A stretch of 40,487 bases of DNA. It comes from Candidatus Omnitrophota bacterium. Its GTDB lineage: Bacteria; Omnitrophota; Gorgyraeia; Zapsychrales; Fredricksoniimonadaceae. Shown here in pieces: positions 1 to 9,519 of this stretch; the stretch's first letter is position 1; every line of letters begins with the position of its first letter. The notes under the pieces are model-generated. The model was not told where the DNA came from, did no database searches, and saw only the letters and a list, made by a program, of their open reading frames with translations. The translations under genes and the position numbers were made by a program. The stretch lies in assembly GCA_015233375.1 (NCBI GenBank), contig JADFXW010000005.1:541-41027 (forward strand), written 5' to 3'.

Positions 1-130
1 GTTTGCGAGCTGATTTTCCTTCTTCAACAAAGAATACACGTATATCTTTAACCAGATCAATGATATAATTCGGTAATAATTGTTCTGTTTTATCGCTGAT
101 GGTATTGGGAATCAGATATAATTTAGGCAT
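1..130 (-). CDS. RsmI-like SAM-dependent methyltransferase, N-terminal fragment
   Basis: The first 43 residues of a protein that leaves the window at its left edge. The N-terminus (MPKLYLIPNTISD) and the following FFVEEGKSARK resemble the start of the short RsmI/tetrapyrrole-methylase-like family, in which a YLIPTxIxD strand precedes an (F/I)VE(E/N)xxxARRF motif. Family members use SAM; the RsmI branch methylates 16S rRNA, but the substrate of this short subgroup is less certain. The ATG lies 3 bases past the stop of the thioredoxin-like gene, so the two are probably co-transcribed. The catalytic part is outside the window, so the call rests on the N-terminal signature alone. Confidence 0.6.
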   Translation of the reverse strand, partial: MPKLYLIPNTISDKTEQLLPNYIIDLVKDIRVFFVEEGKSARK

Positions 131-133
131 TGC

Positions 134-568
134 TTAGTCATGGGTTTGGCAATAGGTCAAGACTTCACTTAATTCTTTTGCAGTAATAAAACCAACAATC
201 CTGGCATTTTCAATTTCTTGACCATGGCTATTTAAAAAGATGAGTGTTGGAACACCCTCAAGCCCATATTCCCCGGCAATCTTCTGAACTGCGGGGCTTT
301 CTTGATCCGTAACATCGACCTTTAAAGCCGTAAATTTGGCTAATTTAGCCTGAATTTCAGGACGGGGAAAAACTTGTTCTTCTAGCTCATGGCAAACCCC
401 GCACCAATCAGCTGAAAAATCAATAACAACAGGTATACCTTTTGCGAGTGAATCAGCAAGGGCCTCTTTACTATACGTCTTCCATGGCATCTGGGATGAA
501 TGAACAAAACCTTGAGAATACGCACAGAACACAAAAATTAAACAAATAATACCCATCAAATTTTTCAT
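134..568 (-). CDS. Exported thioredoxin-fold protein (DsbD C-terminal-domain-like)
   Basis: A 144-residue thioredoxin-fold protein. Residues 1-20 form a hydrophobic signal or anchor (MKNLMGIICLIFVFCAYSQ), so the domain should lie outside the cytoplasmic membrane. The active site is WCGVC (Cys56, Cys59) followed by HELE, like the WCxxCK(x)xE of the DsbD gamma domain; a cis-proline is visible in EGVPTLIFL. Family knowledge suggests reduction of periplasmic disulfides or cytochrome c maturation partners; which partner is unknown. The ATG at 568 is preferred to an upstream in-frame start at 601 because a strong promoter (TGGTATAAT) ends six bases before it. The RsmI-like gene follows after 3 bases. 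Confidence 0.8.
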   Translation of the reverse strand: MKNLMGIICLIFVFCAYSQGFVHSSQMPWKTYSKEALADSLAKGIPVVIDFSADWCGVCHELEEQVFPRPEIQAKLAKFTALKVDVTDQESPAVQKIAGEYGLEGVPTLIFLNSHGQEIENARIVGFITAKELSEVLTYCQTHD

Positions 569-574
569 GGCATT

Positions 575-601
575 ATTATACCATAAAATATAATTGCTCA
601 A
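575..601 (-). promoter_or_regulatory. Promoter of the thioredoxin-like gene, probably leaderless
   Basis: Reading the minus strand, TTGAGC (601-596), a 15-base spacer and an extended -10 TGG-TATAAT (580-575) precede the ATG at 568. With usual spacing, transcription would start at or within a base of the A of the ATG. No Shine-Dalgarno sequence is seen. The spacer is shorter than optimal, but the extended -10 compensates. Confidence 0.55.
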
Positions 602-698
602 TCTATAGAAATAAATATTGCGTCAGGAAATACCAACAGGTATTATAGTAAAAATTAAGTTATTTGAGATTTTAAATAAGTAGAGTGAGCAAGGATGA

Positions 699-832
699 GG
701 ACTTGGTAAAATTGTTTTTTAAAAGGGATTTGGTCATTTTAGCCTAAAATTGGTCAGAGCCACCGAAGGCTATGACTAATTTTAGGCGTAAAAAATGACC
801 CATCCCTTTTAAAAAATAATTTTACCAAGTCC
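699..832. repeat. Large intergenic palindrome (about 64-bp arms, 6-base loop)
   Basis: Left arm 699-761 and right arm 768-832 are near-complete inverse complements with a few mismatches and a short loop ACCGAA. It fills much of the 291-base gene-free stretch between the thioredoxin-like gene and the B12/radical SAM gene. It has no coding capacity, and neither arm is followed by a T-run typical of a terminator. The structure fits a MITE- or REP-like non-autonomous element. Outside it, 602-698 and 833-859 hold nothing I recognise. Confidence 0.8.
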
Positions 833-859
833 GTCCACTATCAAGCAATTACCCATTTT

Positions 860-2389
860 ATGAAAATAATCATCTTAAACCCTTCATTTGGAGATAATTT
901 TGTCCGCGTGGCTCGTTGGGCTGCGAAATCCCGTGGCCGCGTCCAACGGCATCCTGAATATTTGTTAACTGCAGCACAGGTACTCATTGATGCGGGGCAT
1001 GACACCCATTTTATTGAAGCTGCGGCACGCAATTTGACGGTGGAAGAATCTGTTGATTCAACAGTTCATCTAAAGCCTGATCTTCTGGTGATGCACGTCA
1101 CCACCCCTTCTATTTATTCTGATATTGAACAGGCCAAAATCATCAAAAACAAAACTCATTGCAAGATAGCCTTTGTTGGCCAACACGCCACCGCTGAAAT
1201 TGACAATACCTTTGAAATAGGACGCGGTGTGGTGGATTATATCCTCGCGCGCGAATATGATTATACCCTCCGTGATCTGGCCCAAGGCCTGCCTGATGAT
1301 AAGAATCCAGGCCTTTGCTGGATTAAAAATGGACAAGTCATTAAAAATAACCCCAGACCTGATCTGGATGTGAATGATCTCCCTTTTCCTGCTTGGCATT
1401 TGATTAAACCTGAATGGTATCCTGACGCTGGTAAGAAATTCCCGTTTTTGACCTTAATGACTGGACGTGGTTGTAATAATGCCTGCACCTTTTGCAGGGA
1501 CCCCCAATTAATGTACGGCCATCAATTCCGCAACCGCCGGGCAGATCTCGTTGTTGCTGAAATGGAGCATGATCTAAAACTGCACCCGCAGATTCGTGAA
1601 ATCATGTTTGAAACAGATACCTTTGGGGCCAACCGCCAGCATGTCATTGATGTTTGCAATTTAATAATCTCCAAAGGTATTCATAAGCGGATCAGCTGGT
1701 CTTGCAACATGCGTGTGAACACGGATTTATCCCTGCTTCCACTCATGCGCAAAGCTGGCTGCCGGATGCTCATGACAGGTTTTGAATTTGGGACTAATGA
1801 AAATTTACGGGTTGTGCGTAAAGGCGGCGTATCCATCGAAATGGCCAGGGCCTATACTAAGGAAGCCCATCGTTTAGGCTTTACAGTGCATGGCTGTTTT
1901 ATGTTTGGAGCACCTGGTGAAACCAGGACAAGCGCTCGTGCAACCATTGATTTTGCGAAATCTTTAGCCTTAGACACCATTCAATTTACTGGTATCGCTG
2001 TTTATCCAGGCACATCACTTTATGCCTGGGCCAAGGAAAATGGGTATATATTAGCCCAAGACTGGAAGGATTGGCTAACCGCAACGGGTGAGCAGCGTAC
2101 CCTGCTTTCCTATCCTCAATTTTCACATAAAGACATTGATGAGCATATTGATATTGGGCTTAAAGAATTTTATTTAAGGCCCAAACAAATCTGGAGCATG
2201 TTGATTTCCATTAATTCTATAGGAGATCTCTTAAGGAAACTTTACGGCTTAAAAGCCTTTATTGATTACTTTTCGCACAAAATGAAGAAAGGTTTTCAAA
2301 AACCAACGGATAAAAAACCATTCGCAAAATTCTTGCATAGAAAAATTAAAGGTCGAAATAACAACATGAGATTGACACCTGCGTGTTGA
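860..2389 (+). CDS. B12-binding-domain radical SAM protein
   Basis: A 509-residue protein with an N-terminal cobalamin-binding-like Rossmann domain (about residues 1-150) and a radical SAM barrel. The barrel carries the cluster motif CNNACTFC (Cys205, Cys209, Cys212), which binds a [4Fe-4S] cluster and SAM. Downstream blocks typical of the class are seen: FETDTFGAN, GFEFGT and GCFMFGAPGET. The B12 domain lacks a DxHxxG histidine loop, as is usual in this class. Relatives include BchE, hopanoid and lipid methyltransferases and many uncharacterised enzymes, so the substrate cannot be named. No ribosome-binding site precedes the ATG. A 7Fe ferredoxin gene lies immediately downstream and could supply electrons, but it has its own promoter. 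Confidence 0.85.
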   Translation: MKIIILNPSFGDNFVRVARWAAKSRGRVQRHPEYLLTAAQVLIDAGHDTHFIEAAARNLTVEESVDSTVHLKPDLLVMHVTTPSIYSDIEQAKIIKNKTHCKIAFVGQHATAEIDNTFEIGRGVVDYILAREYDYTLRDLAQGLPDDKNPGLCWIKNGQVIKNNPRPDLDVNDLPFPAWHLIKPEWYPDAGKKFPFLTLMTGRGCNNACTFCRDPQLMYGHQFRNRRADLVVAEMEHDLKLHPQIREIMFETDTFGANRQHVIDVCNLIISKGIHKRISWSCNMRVNTDLSLLPLMRKAGCRMLMTGFEFGTNENLRVVRKGGVSIEMARAYTKEAHRLGFTVHGCFMFGAPGETRTSARATIDFAKSLALDTIQFTGIAVYPGTSLYAWAKENGYILAQDWKDWLTATGEQRTLLSYPQFSHKDIDEHIDIGLKEFYLRPKQIWSMLISINSIGDLLRKLYGLKAFIDYFSHKMKKGFQKPTDKKPFAKFLHRKIKGRNNNMRLTPAC

Positions 2390-2400
2390 TTTGTTATATT
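2372..2400 (+). promoter_or_regulatory. Sigma-70-type promoter of the ferredoxin gene
   Basis: TTGACA (2372-2377), a 17-base spacer and TATATT (2395-2400) form a near-consensus promoter inside the 3' end of the radical SAM gene. It is about 33 bases upstream of the ferredoxin ATG, which also has a good AAGGAG ribosome-binding site at 2421-2426. Confidence 0.75.
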
Positions 2401-2432
2401 AGCCAAAATTAATTATTAATAAGGAGAGTTAT

Positions 2433-2708
2433 ATGCCACACGTTGTAACCGAAGCCTGTCTTAAATGCAAGTACACTGATTGTGTTGTTGTCTGTCCAGT
2501 GGAATCCTTCCGTGAGGATGCTGAAATGGTCTATATTGATCCAGACGTCTGCATTGACTGCGGCGCCTGTGTTCCAGAATGTCCTGTTCAAGCCATCTTT
2601 CCAGACGCTGAAGTGCCGGATAAATTCAAAAATTACATTGCCTTAAATGCAAGCAAATCAAAAGAATGCCCGGTCATCAACCAAAAGAAACCACCGCTGG
2701 CAAAATAA
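2433..2708 (+). CDS. fdxA: 7Fe ferredoxin (FdxA type)
   Basis: A 91-residue ferredoxin. The pattern CLKCKYTDCVVVCPVESF, then CIDCGACVPECPVQAIF, matches FdxA-type ferredoxins, which carry one [3Fe-4S] and one [4Fe-4S] cluster; CIKCKYTDCVEVCPV is characteristic of that family. The role is low-potential electron transfer in the cytoplasm. The length is slightly below the approximately 106 residues of proteobacterial FdxA, with a shorter C-terminal tail. The start is fixed by AAGGAG seven bases upstream of the ATG. The gene has its own promoter and is followed by a terminator, so it may be a single-gene transcript. Confidence 0.9.
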   Translation: MPHVVTEACLKCKYTDCVVVCPVESFREDAEMVYIDPDVCIDCGACVPECPVQAIFPDAEVPDKFKNYIALNASKSKECPVINQKKPPLAK

Positions 2709-2738
2709 GTTTTATTTACGTTATCTTATAGTTTATTT

Positions 2739-2774
2739 GAACTCCCCCTACCCCCTCTTTAAAAAAAGAGGGGG
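2739..2774. repeat. GAACTCCCCCTA hairpin repeat, copy A
   Basis: GAACTCCCCCTACCCCCTC, then TTT, a run of A and AAAGAGGGGG. It forms a CCCCCTCTTT/AAAGAGGGGG hairpin. This is one of five copies in the window (others at 3829, 13683, 15905 and, within a coding region, 36257). Confidence 0.85.
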
Positions 2775-2807
2775 CCTCTTCTTGAAATTCTTTTTGAGGC
2801 CTTTTTT
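2773..2807. terminator. Bidirectional rho-independent terminator between fdxA and the Nudix gene
   Basis: A GGCCTC...GAGGCC stem (2773-2778 / 2796-2801) is followed by TTTTTT on the plus strand. On the minus strand the stem is followed by CCCTCTTTTTTT contributed by the adjacent repeat. The two genes converge here. The rest of the intergenic gap, to 2869, shows nothing else clear. Confidence 0.6.
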
Positions 2808-2869
2808 ATAAAAGAGGTGGAATTAAGCAGAGTGTGTTTTTGGGGACCAATTTCGAAAGTTAGGGAATT

Positions 2870-3418
2870 TCAGCACCAATCACTCATCCCAAAGAAATAC
2901 CACAGGTTTGAAGCCACATGAACACCCTGCTCTAATTGAGAGAGCATGAATTCTTTGGCGTCTTTTCGATAGACCAAGAAGACTTGGATGTCTTCGGCGT
3001 CCTCCAATTCTTGGACAGGATTTTGATTGGCGGGCAGGTTTTCATCGACTTCAACACAAACAATCCTGGCGCTATCATTGACAAGGGACGCGCCAGTTTT
3101 TAGCACAGGACTGACCTCAATGATTTGACCTGTATAACCAGTCTCTTCTTTTAGCTCTACTAAGGCATGGGCCGGATCATTAAAGGCCAAACCTGCTGGA
3201 AAAGAAATAATATAACTGTCAATGGCAGGACGGTATTGCTTAATCAAAACAAATCTTTTTGAAGGCATCAGGCGGGCTAGCACAATAACACCCACCGTGG
3301 AACGTTTCCTGTCCACACATTCCCATGTTAATTCTGCGCCTTTATCATTTTGATACTTGGTTTCACGGACAGCAAGCCAGTTGCCGTCGTAAACTATTTT
3401 TTCGCTTAGTTTTTTCAT
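2870..3418 (-). CDS. Nudix hydrolase, ADP-ribose pyrophosphatase-like, with degenerate Nudix box
   Basis: A 182-residue protein of the usual length for ADP-ribose/ADP-sugar pyrophosphatases. It shows the N-terminal strand typical of the group (YDGNWLAVRETKY), QYRPAIDSYIISFPAG, and a Nudix-like helix ending VELKEETGY. The canonical box is GX5EX7REUXEEXGU. Here the loop after PAG is about three residues short, the first Glu is missing and the Arg is Val, while the metal-binding EExG is kept. The enzyme may therefore be weakened or have altered specificity. The family hydrolyses nucleoside diphosphates linked to another moiety. The ATG has a weak GGAAAG site upstream. It converges on fdxA. Confidence 0.8.
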   Translation of the reverse strand: MKKLSEKIVYDGNWLAVRETKYQNDKGAELTWECVDRKRSTVGVIVLARLMPSKRFVLIKQYRPAIDSYIISFPAGLAFNDPAHALVELKEETGYTGQIIEVSPVLKTGASLVNDSARIVCVEVDENLPANQNPVQELEDAEDIQVFLVYRKDAKEFMLSQLEQGVHVASNLWYFFGMSDWC

Positions 3419-3438
3419 TATTGCTTTCCAAATTGATC

Positions 3439-3498
3439 GTAGGGGCTGACCTTGTATCGGCCCGTTAGACTTTGGGAGGACACAAGGTCCTCCCCTAC
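3439..3498. repeat. GTAGGGG...CCCCTAC palindromic repeat
   Basis: GTAGGGGCTGACCTTGTATC and, at the other end, ACACAAGGTCCTCCCCTAC form an imperfect inverted repeat of about 60 bases between the Nudix gene and atpC. Repeats with this GACACAAGGTC core are common in many bacterial genomes. A relic sharing GGACACAAGGT lies at 13630-13652. Confidence 0.7.
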
Positions 3499-3546
3499 AA
3501 CTTACAGGAAATCTGCGTCATAAAGGGACACAAAATCCATCAGTGT

Positions 3547-3807
3547 TCACTTGATTGCAGTCATTTGATCCGCAAGCAAGGTCACTTGATGCGCCATGTC
3601 CACTTCCACAACCCCGCTTGTTATTTCATATCCAGACTCCTGGTTATGCTGACGCACACGAACCTGTCCTTGTTTTAATGTGGACACTAAAGGCATATGA
3701 CCTGTGTAGATTTCAAATGACCCTTCAGCACCTGGAAGAAAGACAGAATCGACCTGGTCTTCGAAAATGATGCCTGTAGGCGCAACTATTAATAGTTTAA
3801 ATGACAT
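3547..3807 (-). CDS. atpC: F-type ATP synthase epsilon subunit, short form
   Basis: An 86-residue epsilon subunit, the last gene of the ATP synthase operon. It covers only the N-terminal beta-sandwich (LLIVAPTGIIFEDQVDSV, LPGAEGSFEIYTGHMPLVS, EITSGVVEVDMAHQVTLL), which joins the gamma subunit to the c-ring. It lacks the C-terminal helical pair (about 45-50 residues) that in E. coli and Bacillus inhibits ATP hydrolysis. Short epsilon subunits are known elsewhere, for example in Chlorobi and Bacteroidetes, so this need not be damage. It is separated from atpD by 321 bases containing a repeat and a large palindrome. Confidence 0.9.
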   Translation of the reverse strand: MSFKLLIVAPTGIIFEDQVDSVFLPGAEGSFEIYTGHMPLVSTLKQGQVRVRQHNQESGYEITSGVVEVDMAHQVTLLADQMTAIK

Positions 3808-3828
3808 AAAATTACCTGAATTTAAAAT

Positions 3829-3872
3829 GAACTCCCCCTAACCCCCTCTTTAATCGCTTCGCAAAGAGGGGG
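3829..3872. repeat. GAACTCCCCCTA hairpin repeat, copy B
   Basis: GAACTCCCCCTAACCCCC followed by TCTTTAATCGCTTCGCAAAG and AGGGGG. The stem is CCCCCTCTTT/GCAAAGAGGGGG with an ATCGCTTC loop. It starts about 20 bases upstream of atpC. It has the same loop sequence as copy C at 13683, so B and C are a subfamily. Confidence 0.85.
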
Positions 3873-3932
3873 AAAAGAATTTCGGTTCTTTTGAATTTTG
3901 AATGAGTAGGAATAGTATAGATTAGCGGGTGG

Positions 3933-4054
3933 CTTGGACAGCGTGTTAACGAGCGCACGACCAGTGCCCAAGTCAGCGGTAAAGGGAAACCCCCTTTCTG
4001 GCCGCTGATAGGGTTGCCATTCGCCAAGAGGAGCACGTTAACACGCTGTCCAAG
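3933..4054. repeat. Large palindrome between atpD and atpC
   Basis: The outer arms CTTGGACAGCGTGTTAACG (3933-3951) and its exact complement (4036-4054) are 19 bases and perfect. An inner stem, GTCAGCGGTAAAGGG (3972-3986) with CCCTTTCTGGCCGCTGAT (3991-4008), is imperfect. The central loop is only a few bases. In the ATP synthase mRNA this would be a very stable structure just before atpC. There is no T-run after it. Flanking sequence 3873-3932 and 4055-4128 shows nothing else. Confidence 0.8.
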
Positions 4055-4128
4055 ACAGGCCCCGCGTAAGATTAAGCTTTGCTACCCATTCAAAATTTCA
4101 AAGAGCCAGAATTTCCTATAGTATTAAA

Positions 4129-6435
<2,307 letters not shown>

Positions 6436-6439
<4 letters not shown>

Positions 6440-7950
6440 GGTTTAAATGTGCCTTTTACTTCTTCTAATATCTTCTTGAAACCTGCCTTAATTTCATCCG
6501 TCATGGCCAAGGTCTTGTTAAACAAGGCCACAAAATCACCATAACGGGTATCTAATTGGATGAACAGATATTCTTCAAACCTGCGTACCTGGTTTACTGG
6601 AACATCATCCAAATACCCGTTAGTACCTGCAAAAATAATCGCTACCTGATTGGCAACGGATAAAGGCTCATGGATACCTTGCTTGATAATTTCCATCAGG
6701 CGCTTGCCGCGGTCTAACTGTTTGCGGGTTGCGGCATCCAAATCTGAAGCAAATTGAGAGAAGGCTGCTAATTCACGGTACTGCGCTAATTCCAAACGCA
6801 AGGAACCCGCGGTTTGCTTCATGGCCTTGACTTGACCATCACCACCAACGCGTGAAACGGAAAGGCCTGCATTAATAGCCGGCCTCTGGCCTGCATTAAA
6901 CAAATCGCCTTCCAGGAAAATTTGTCCGTCTGTAATGGAAATAACATTGGTGGGAATATAGGCTGACAAATCACCTGCTTGCGTCTCAATAATCGGTAAA
7001 GCAGTCAGACTTCCCGCACCTTTTTTATCCGATAACTTGGCAGCCCTCTCCAATAAACGGCTATGAAGATAAAAGATGTCGCCTGGAAAAGCCTCTCGTC
7101 CCGGCGGCCTGCGTAAAAGAAGGGATAATTGACGATATGCTTGGGCTTGTTTGGTTAAATCATCATAAATAATCAAGGCATGCTTGCCATTATCCCGGTA
7201 ATGCTCTGCCATGGCGGTGCCTGAATAAGGCGCTATAAATTGCATGGGAGCTGGATCAGAGGCGGTGGCTGCAATGATCGTCGTATACTCCATGGCCCCG
7301 AATTTCCGCAAGGTCTCGGAAACCTGGACAACTGTAGATCTTTTTTGACCAATAGCCACATAGAAGCAATAAACACCTTTGCCCTTTTGGTTAATGATAG
7401 TATCAATGGCCAAGGAGGTTTTTCCTGTTTTTCTATCCCCTATAATAAGCTCACGCTGGCCACGACCTACAGGTGTTAAAGCATCAATGACCTTGATACC
7501 TGTTTGCAAAGGCTCATGCACGTTTTTCCTGTCAATGATACCAAGGGCCTTACGCTCAATAGGCAGATAATCTTTGGGAACAAAAGCAGGCTTGCCATCA
7601 ATAGGCACACCTAAAGCATCCACGATACGGCCAAGCAAAACATCACCCACAGGCACAGAGGCAATTTTACCTGTACGTTTAACCTCATCGCCTTCCTTGA
7701 TAGCAGAATCCTCGCCAAAAATAGCAACCCCCACATTCGAACTTTCCAAATTCAAGGCCATGCCCATAACACCGCATGAAAACTCAACTAATTCACCTGC
7801 CATGACATTACTTAAGCCATAAACACGCGCAATACCATCCCCTACATTGAGAACTGTGCCAACCTCGTAGGTTTCAACCTTACTTGAAAAGTTGGCTAAC
7901 TGTTGTTTTAAAATTGAAGATATTTCATCAGGTTGTAATTGTTGAGTCAT
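6436..7950 (-). CDS. atpA: F-type ATP synthase alpha subunit
   Basis: A 504-residue non-catalytic nucleotide-binding F1 subunit of normal length. It has Walker [10 protein letters not shown], the [18 protein letters not shown] block, [14 protein letters not shown], and [14 protein letters not shown], which carries the arginine finger contributed to the beta active site. The N-terminal helix that binds delta is present. The gene overlaps atpG by four bases and follows atpH by 15. Confidence 0.97.
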
Positions 7951-7965
7951 AACACAAGTCCCTTT

Positions 7966-8502
7966 TTAAACCGGTTGGATGGTCTTTTGTAAATAATTTT
8001 CTAACTGATTTCTAAAACTATAATCGTACATCTTGTCCTTAACCAAAATCTTGAATCCACCAATAAGGCTTTTATCTATTGTCCATTGGGGCAAAACATG
8101 GGCTTTAAATTTATCATTTAAACATTGGCCAATATAAGTTTTTTCGGTATCCTCCGTCACCTGGGCGGTGGTGATCAACGCCTTTAATTGACGGGTGCTT
8201 TGCAAATACAAAGCATCAAAGGACTCAATCATATCAGCCAGCCCTGACAAACGGCCTTTATAGGCGATAAACAACAAAAATTGTAAAAAAAGGTCAGGGA
8301 CTTTTTTCTCAAACAAGGCCTTTAAAAGAGAACTCTTCTGGTCATAAGACAAAAGCGGATTGCCCAGGAATCGGCGGAAGTCTGCTGATTCCTGGATAAA
8401 TTTGCCTATACCTGACATGCTTTGATGCAGTTCTTCCAGGCTCATTTTTTCTTGAGCCAGGTCAAATAATGCTTTTGAATAACGTTCGGATGATTGGGAC
8501 AT
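7966..8502 (-). CDS. atpH: F-type ATP synthase delta subunit
   Basis: A 178-residue peripheral stalk subunit (MSQSSERYSKALFDLAQEK ...) with the usual six-helix N-terminal domain and the C-terminal block PQWTIDKSLIGGFKILVKDK. It connects the top of alpha3-beta3 to subunit b. The frame stays open to an ATG at 8550, but those 16 extra residues are translated from the edge of the palindrome at 8534-8713 and do not resemble delta; the ATG at 8502 gives the family N-terminus. No clear ribosome-binding site precedes it. Confidence 0.92.
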   Translation of the reverse strand: MSQSSERYSKALFDLAQEKMSLEELHQSMSGIGKFIQESADFRRFLGNPLLSYDQKSSLLKALFEKKVPDLFLQFLLFIAYKGRLSGLADMIESFDALYLQSTRQLKALITTAQVTEDTEKTYIGQCLNDKFKAHVLPQWTIDKSLIGGFKILVKDKMYDYSFRNQLENYLQKTIQPV

Positions 8503-8533
8503 ATCTATTGTATTAAATTCATTTACACACGCA

Positions 8534-8713
8534 GGATTGAGGGATGGCAATTATGTTTTCGGAACAATCAGGGATTTTTGGCCAAATGTTTGCGAGGATT
8601 TACAATAAATTTTTTCCAAATATACTAAGGATGCTTTAGAAAAAATTTATTGTAAACCGAAGCAAACGGCCAAAATATCCCGTTCAGAAAACATAATTGC
8701 CATCCCTCAATCC
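8534..8713. repeat. 180-bp palindrome between atpF and atpH
   Basis: The ends GGATTGAGGGATG (8534-8546) and CATCCCTCAATCC (8701-8713) are exact complements. Pairing continues inwards with mismatches through GGCAATTATGTTTTC and GGCCAAATGTTTGC to TTTACAATAAATTTTTTC (8600-8617) against GAAAAAATTTATTGTAAA (8639-8656), leaving a loop of about 21 bases. Arms are about 83 bases. The element fills most of the 224-base gap between two co-transcribed genes and has no coding potential. Confidence 0.85.
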
Positions 8714-8726
8714 CTGGATGATTTAT

Positions 8727-9251
8727 TTATATACCCTTTATCGCCTCATTGATTAATTTCTTATTTTTCTCATTATCCATGTTTTCTTTAAGGATCTTTT
8801 CAGCGAGTGACACCGCTATTTGCGCGCTTTCTTTTTTTAGGGCATTTTTAACACGCTGGCGTTCACTCTCAATTTCTTGATAGGCGTTCTCGATGATATC
8901 TTCCGCGTTCTTTTTAGCTTGCCCCTCAATCTGATTGGCTAATTCATGGCCAGATTTTCTGGATTGCTCGATGATGATATTTGCTTTTTCCTTGGCTTCA
9001 TTTAAAATTTGGATCTTTGTTTCTTCAACTTTTACTAATTCGGCCTTTATTTTATCCGCGTCATCCAGGGACTTGCGGATATAATCCTCCCTGTTTTTTA
9101 AACCTTGTAAAATAGGCTTCCAGGCAAATTTTTGTAAAATCCACAGGACAAGAAAGAACGTCACCCATGTCAAAATGACCATGAGTGTTTCGGGCATTAA
9201 AATATTAGGACCGCCATTGGATGCGGCATGAGTCACGGACGAATTTTCCAT
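8727..9251 (-). CDS. atpF: F-type ATP synthase b subunit
   Basis: A 174-residue peripheral stalk subunit. An N-terminal segment of about 22 residues precedes one transmembrane helix (VILTWVTFFLVLWILQKFAW). A long charged coiled-coil helix follows (LKNREDYIRKSLDDADK onwards), rich in K, E and A to the C-terminus. It anchors F1 to Fo through delta. It follows atpE by 17 bases, and the large palindrome lies immediately downstream. Confidence 0.95.
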   Translation of the reverse strand: MENSSVTHAASNGGPNILMPETLMVILTWVTFFLVLWILQKFAWKPILQGLKNREDYIRKSLDDADKIKAELVKVEETKIQILNEAKEKANIIIEQSRKSGHELANQIEGQAKKNAEDIIENAYQEIESERQRVKNALKKESAQIAVSLAEKILKENMDNEKNKKLINEAIKGI

Positions 9252-9268
9252 AAAATTTTAATCCTTTA

Positions 9269-9505
9269 TTATGATTGAAGCGCTAAAAAGCAAAACACCG
9301 CGCACAACAAAGCCACGCCTTCAACCAAGGCCGCACCCACAAACATGACTGTCTGAATCTTACCTGATTGTTCAGGCTGACGGGCAATGCCGTTTAAAGC
9401 CGCAGAAACAATTAAACCGACACCAATACCAGCTCCTACAGAACAAAGGCCGAAGCCGATCCCTACAAAAAGTCTTCCTAAATGTGCTATTTCCCATGAT
9501 TGCAT
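9269..9505 (-). CDS. atpE: F-type ATP synthase c subunit, proton type
   Basis: A 78-residue hairpin of two membrane helices joined by the polar loop ARQPE, which contacts gamma and epsilon. The ion-carrying Glu is in helix 2 (GAALVEGVALL). Sodium-type c subunits have Gln in helix 1 (GxGxGQG) and Ser after the Glu (ES). Here the corresponding positions are Val (GIGVGL) and Gly (EG), so proton coupling is predicted from the sequence. It lies in canonical position between atpB and atpF. Confidence 0.95.
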   Translation of the reverse strand: MQSWEIAHLGRLFVGIGFGLCSVGAGIGVGLIVSAALNGIARQPEQSGKIQTVMFVGAALVEGVALLCAVFCFLALQS

Positions 9506-9519
9506 AGTTTTTTCCTTTC

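Noticed and set aside
699-832. Rho-independent terminator for a flanking gene
   Set aside because: The arms are far longer than a terminator stem, neither side is followed by a T-run, and the flanking genes are divergent.
8503-8550. Sixteen-residue N-terminal extension of atpH
   Set aside because: It is translated from the edge of the large palindrome, has no ribosome-binding site and does not resemble delta subunits; the ATG at 8502 gives the family start.
9269-9505. Sodium-coupled c subunit
   Set aside because: The Gln in helix 1 and the Ser/Thr after the carboxylate, both needed for Na+ binding, are replaced by Val and Gly.
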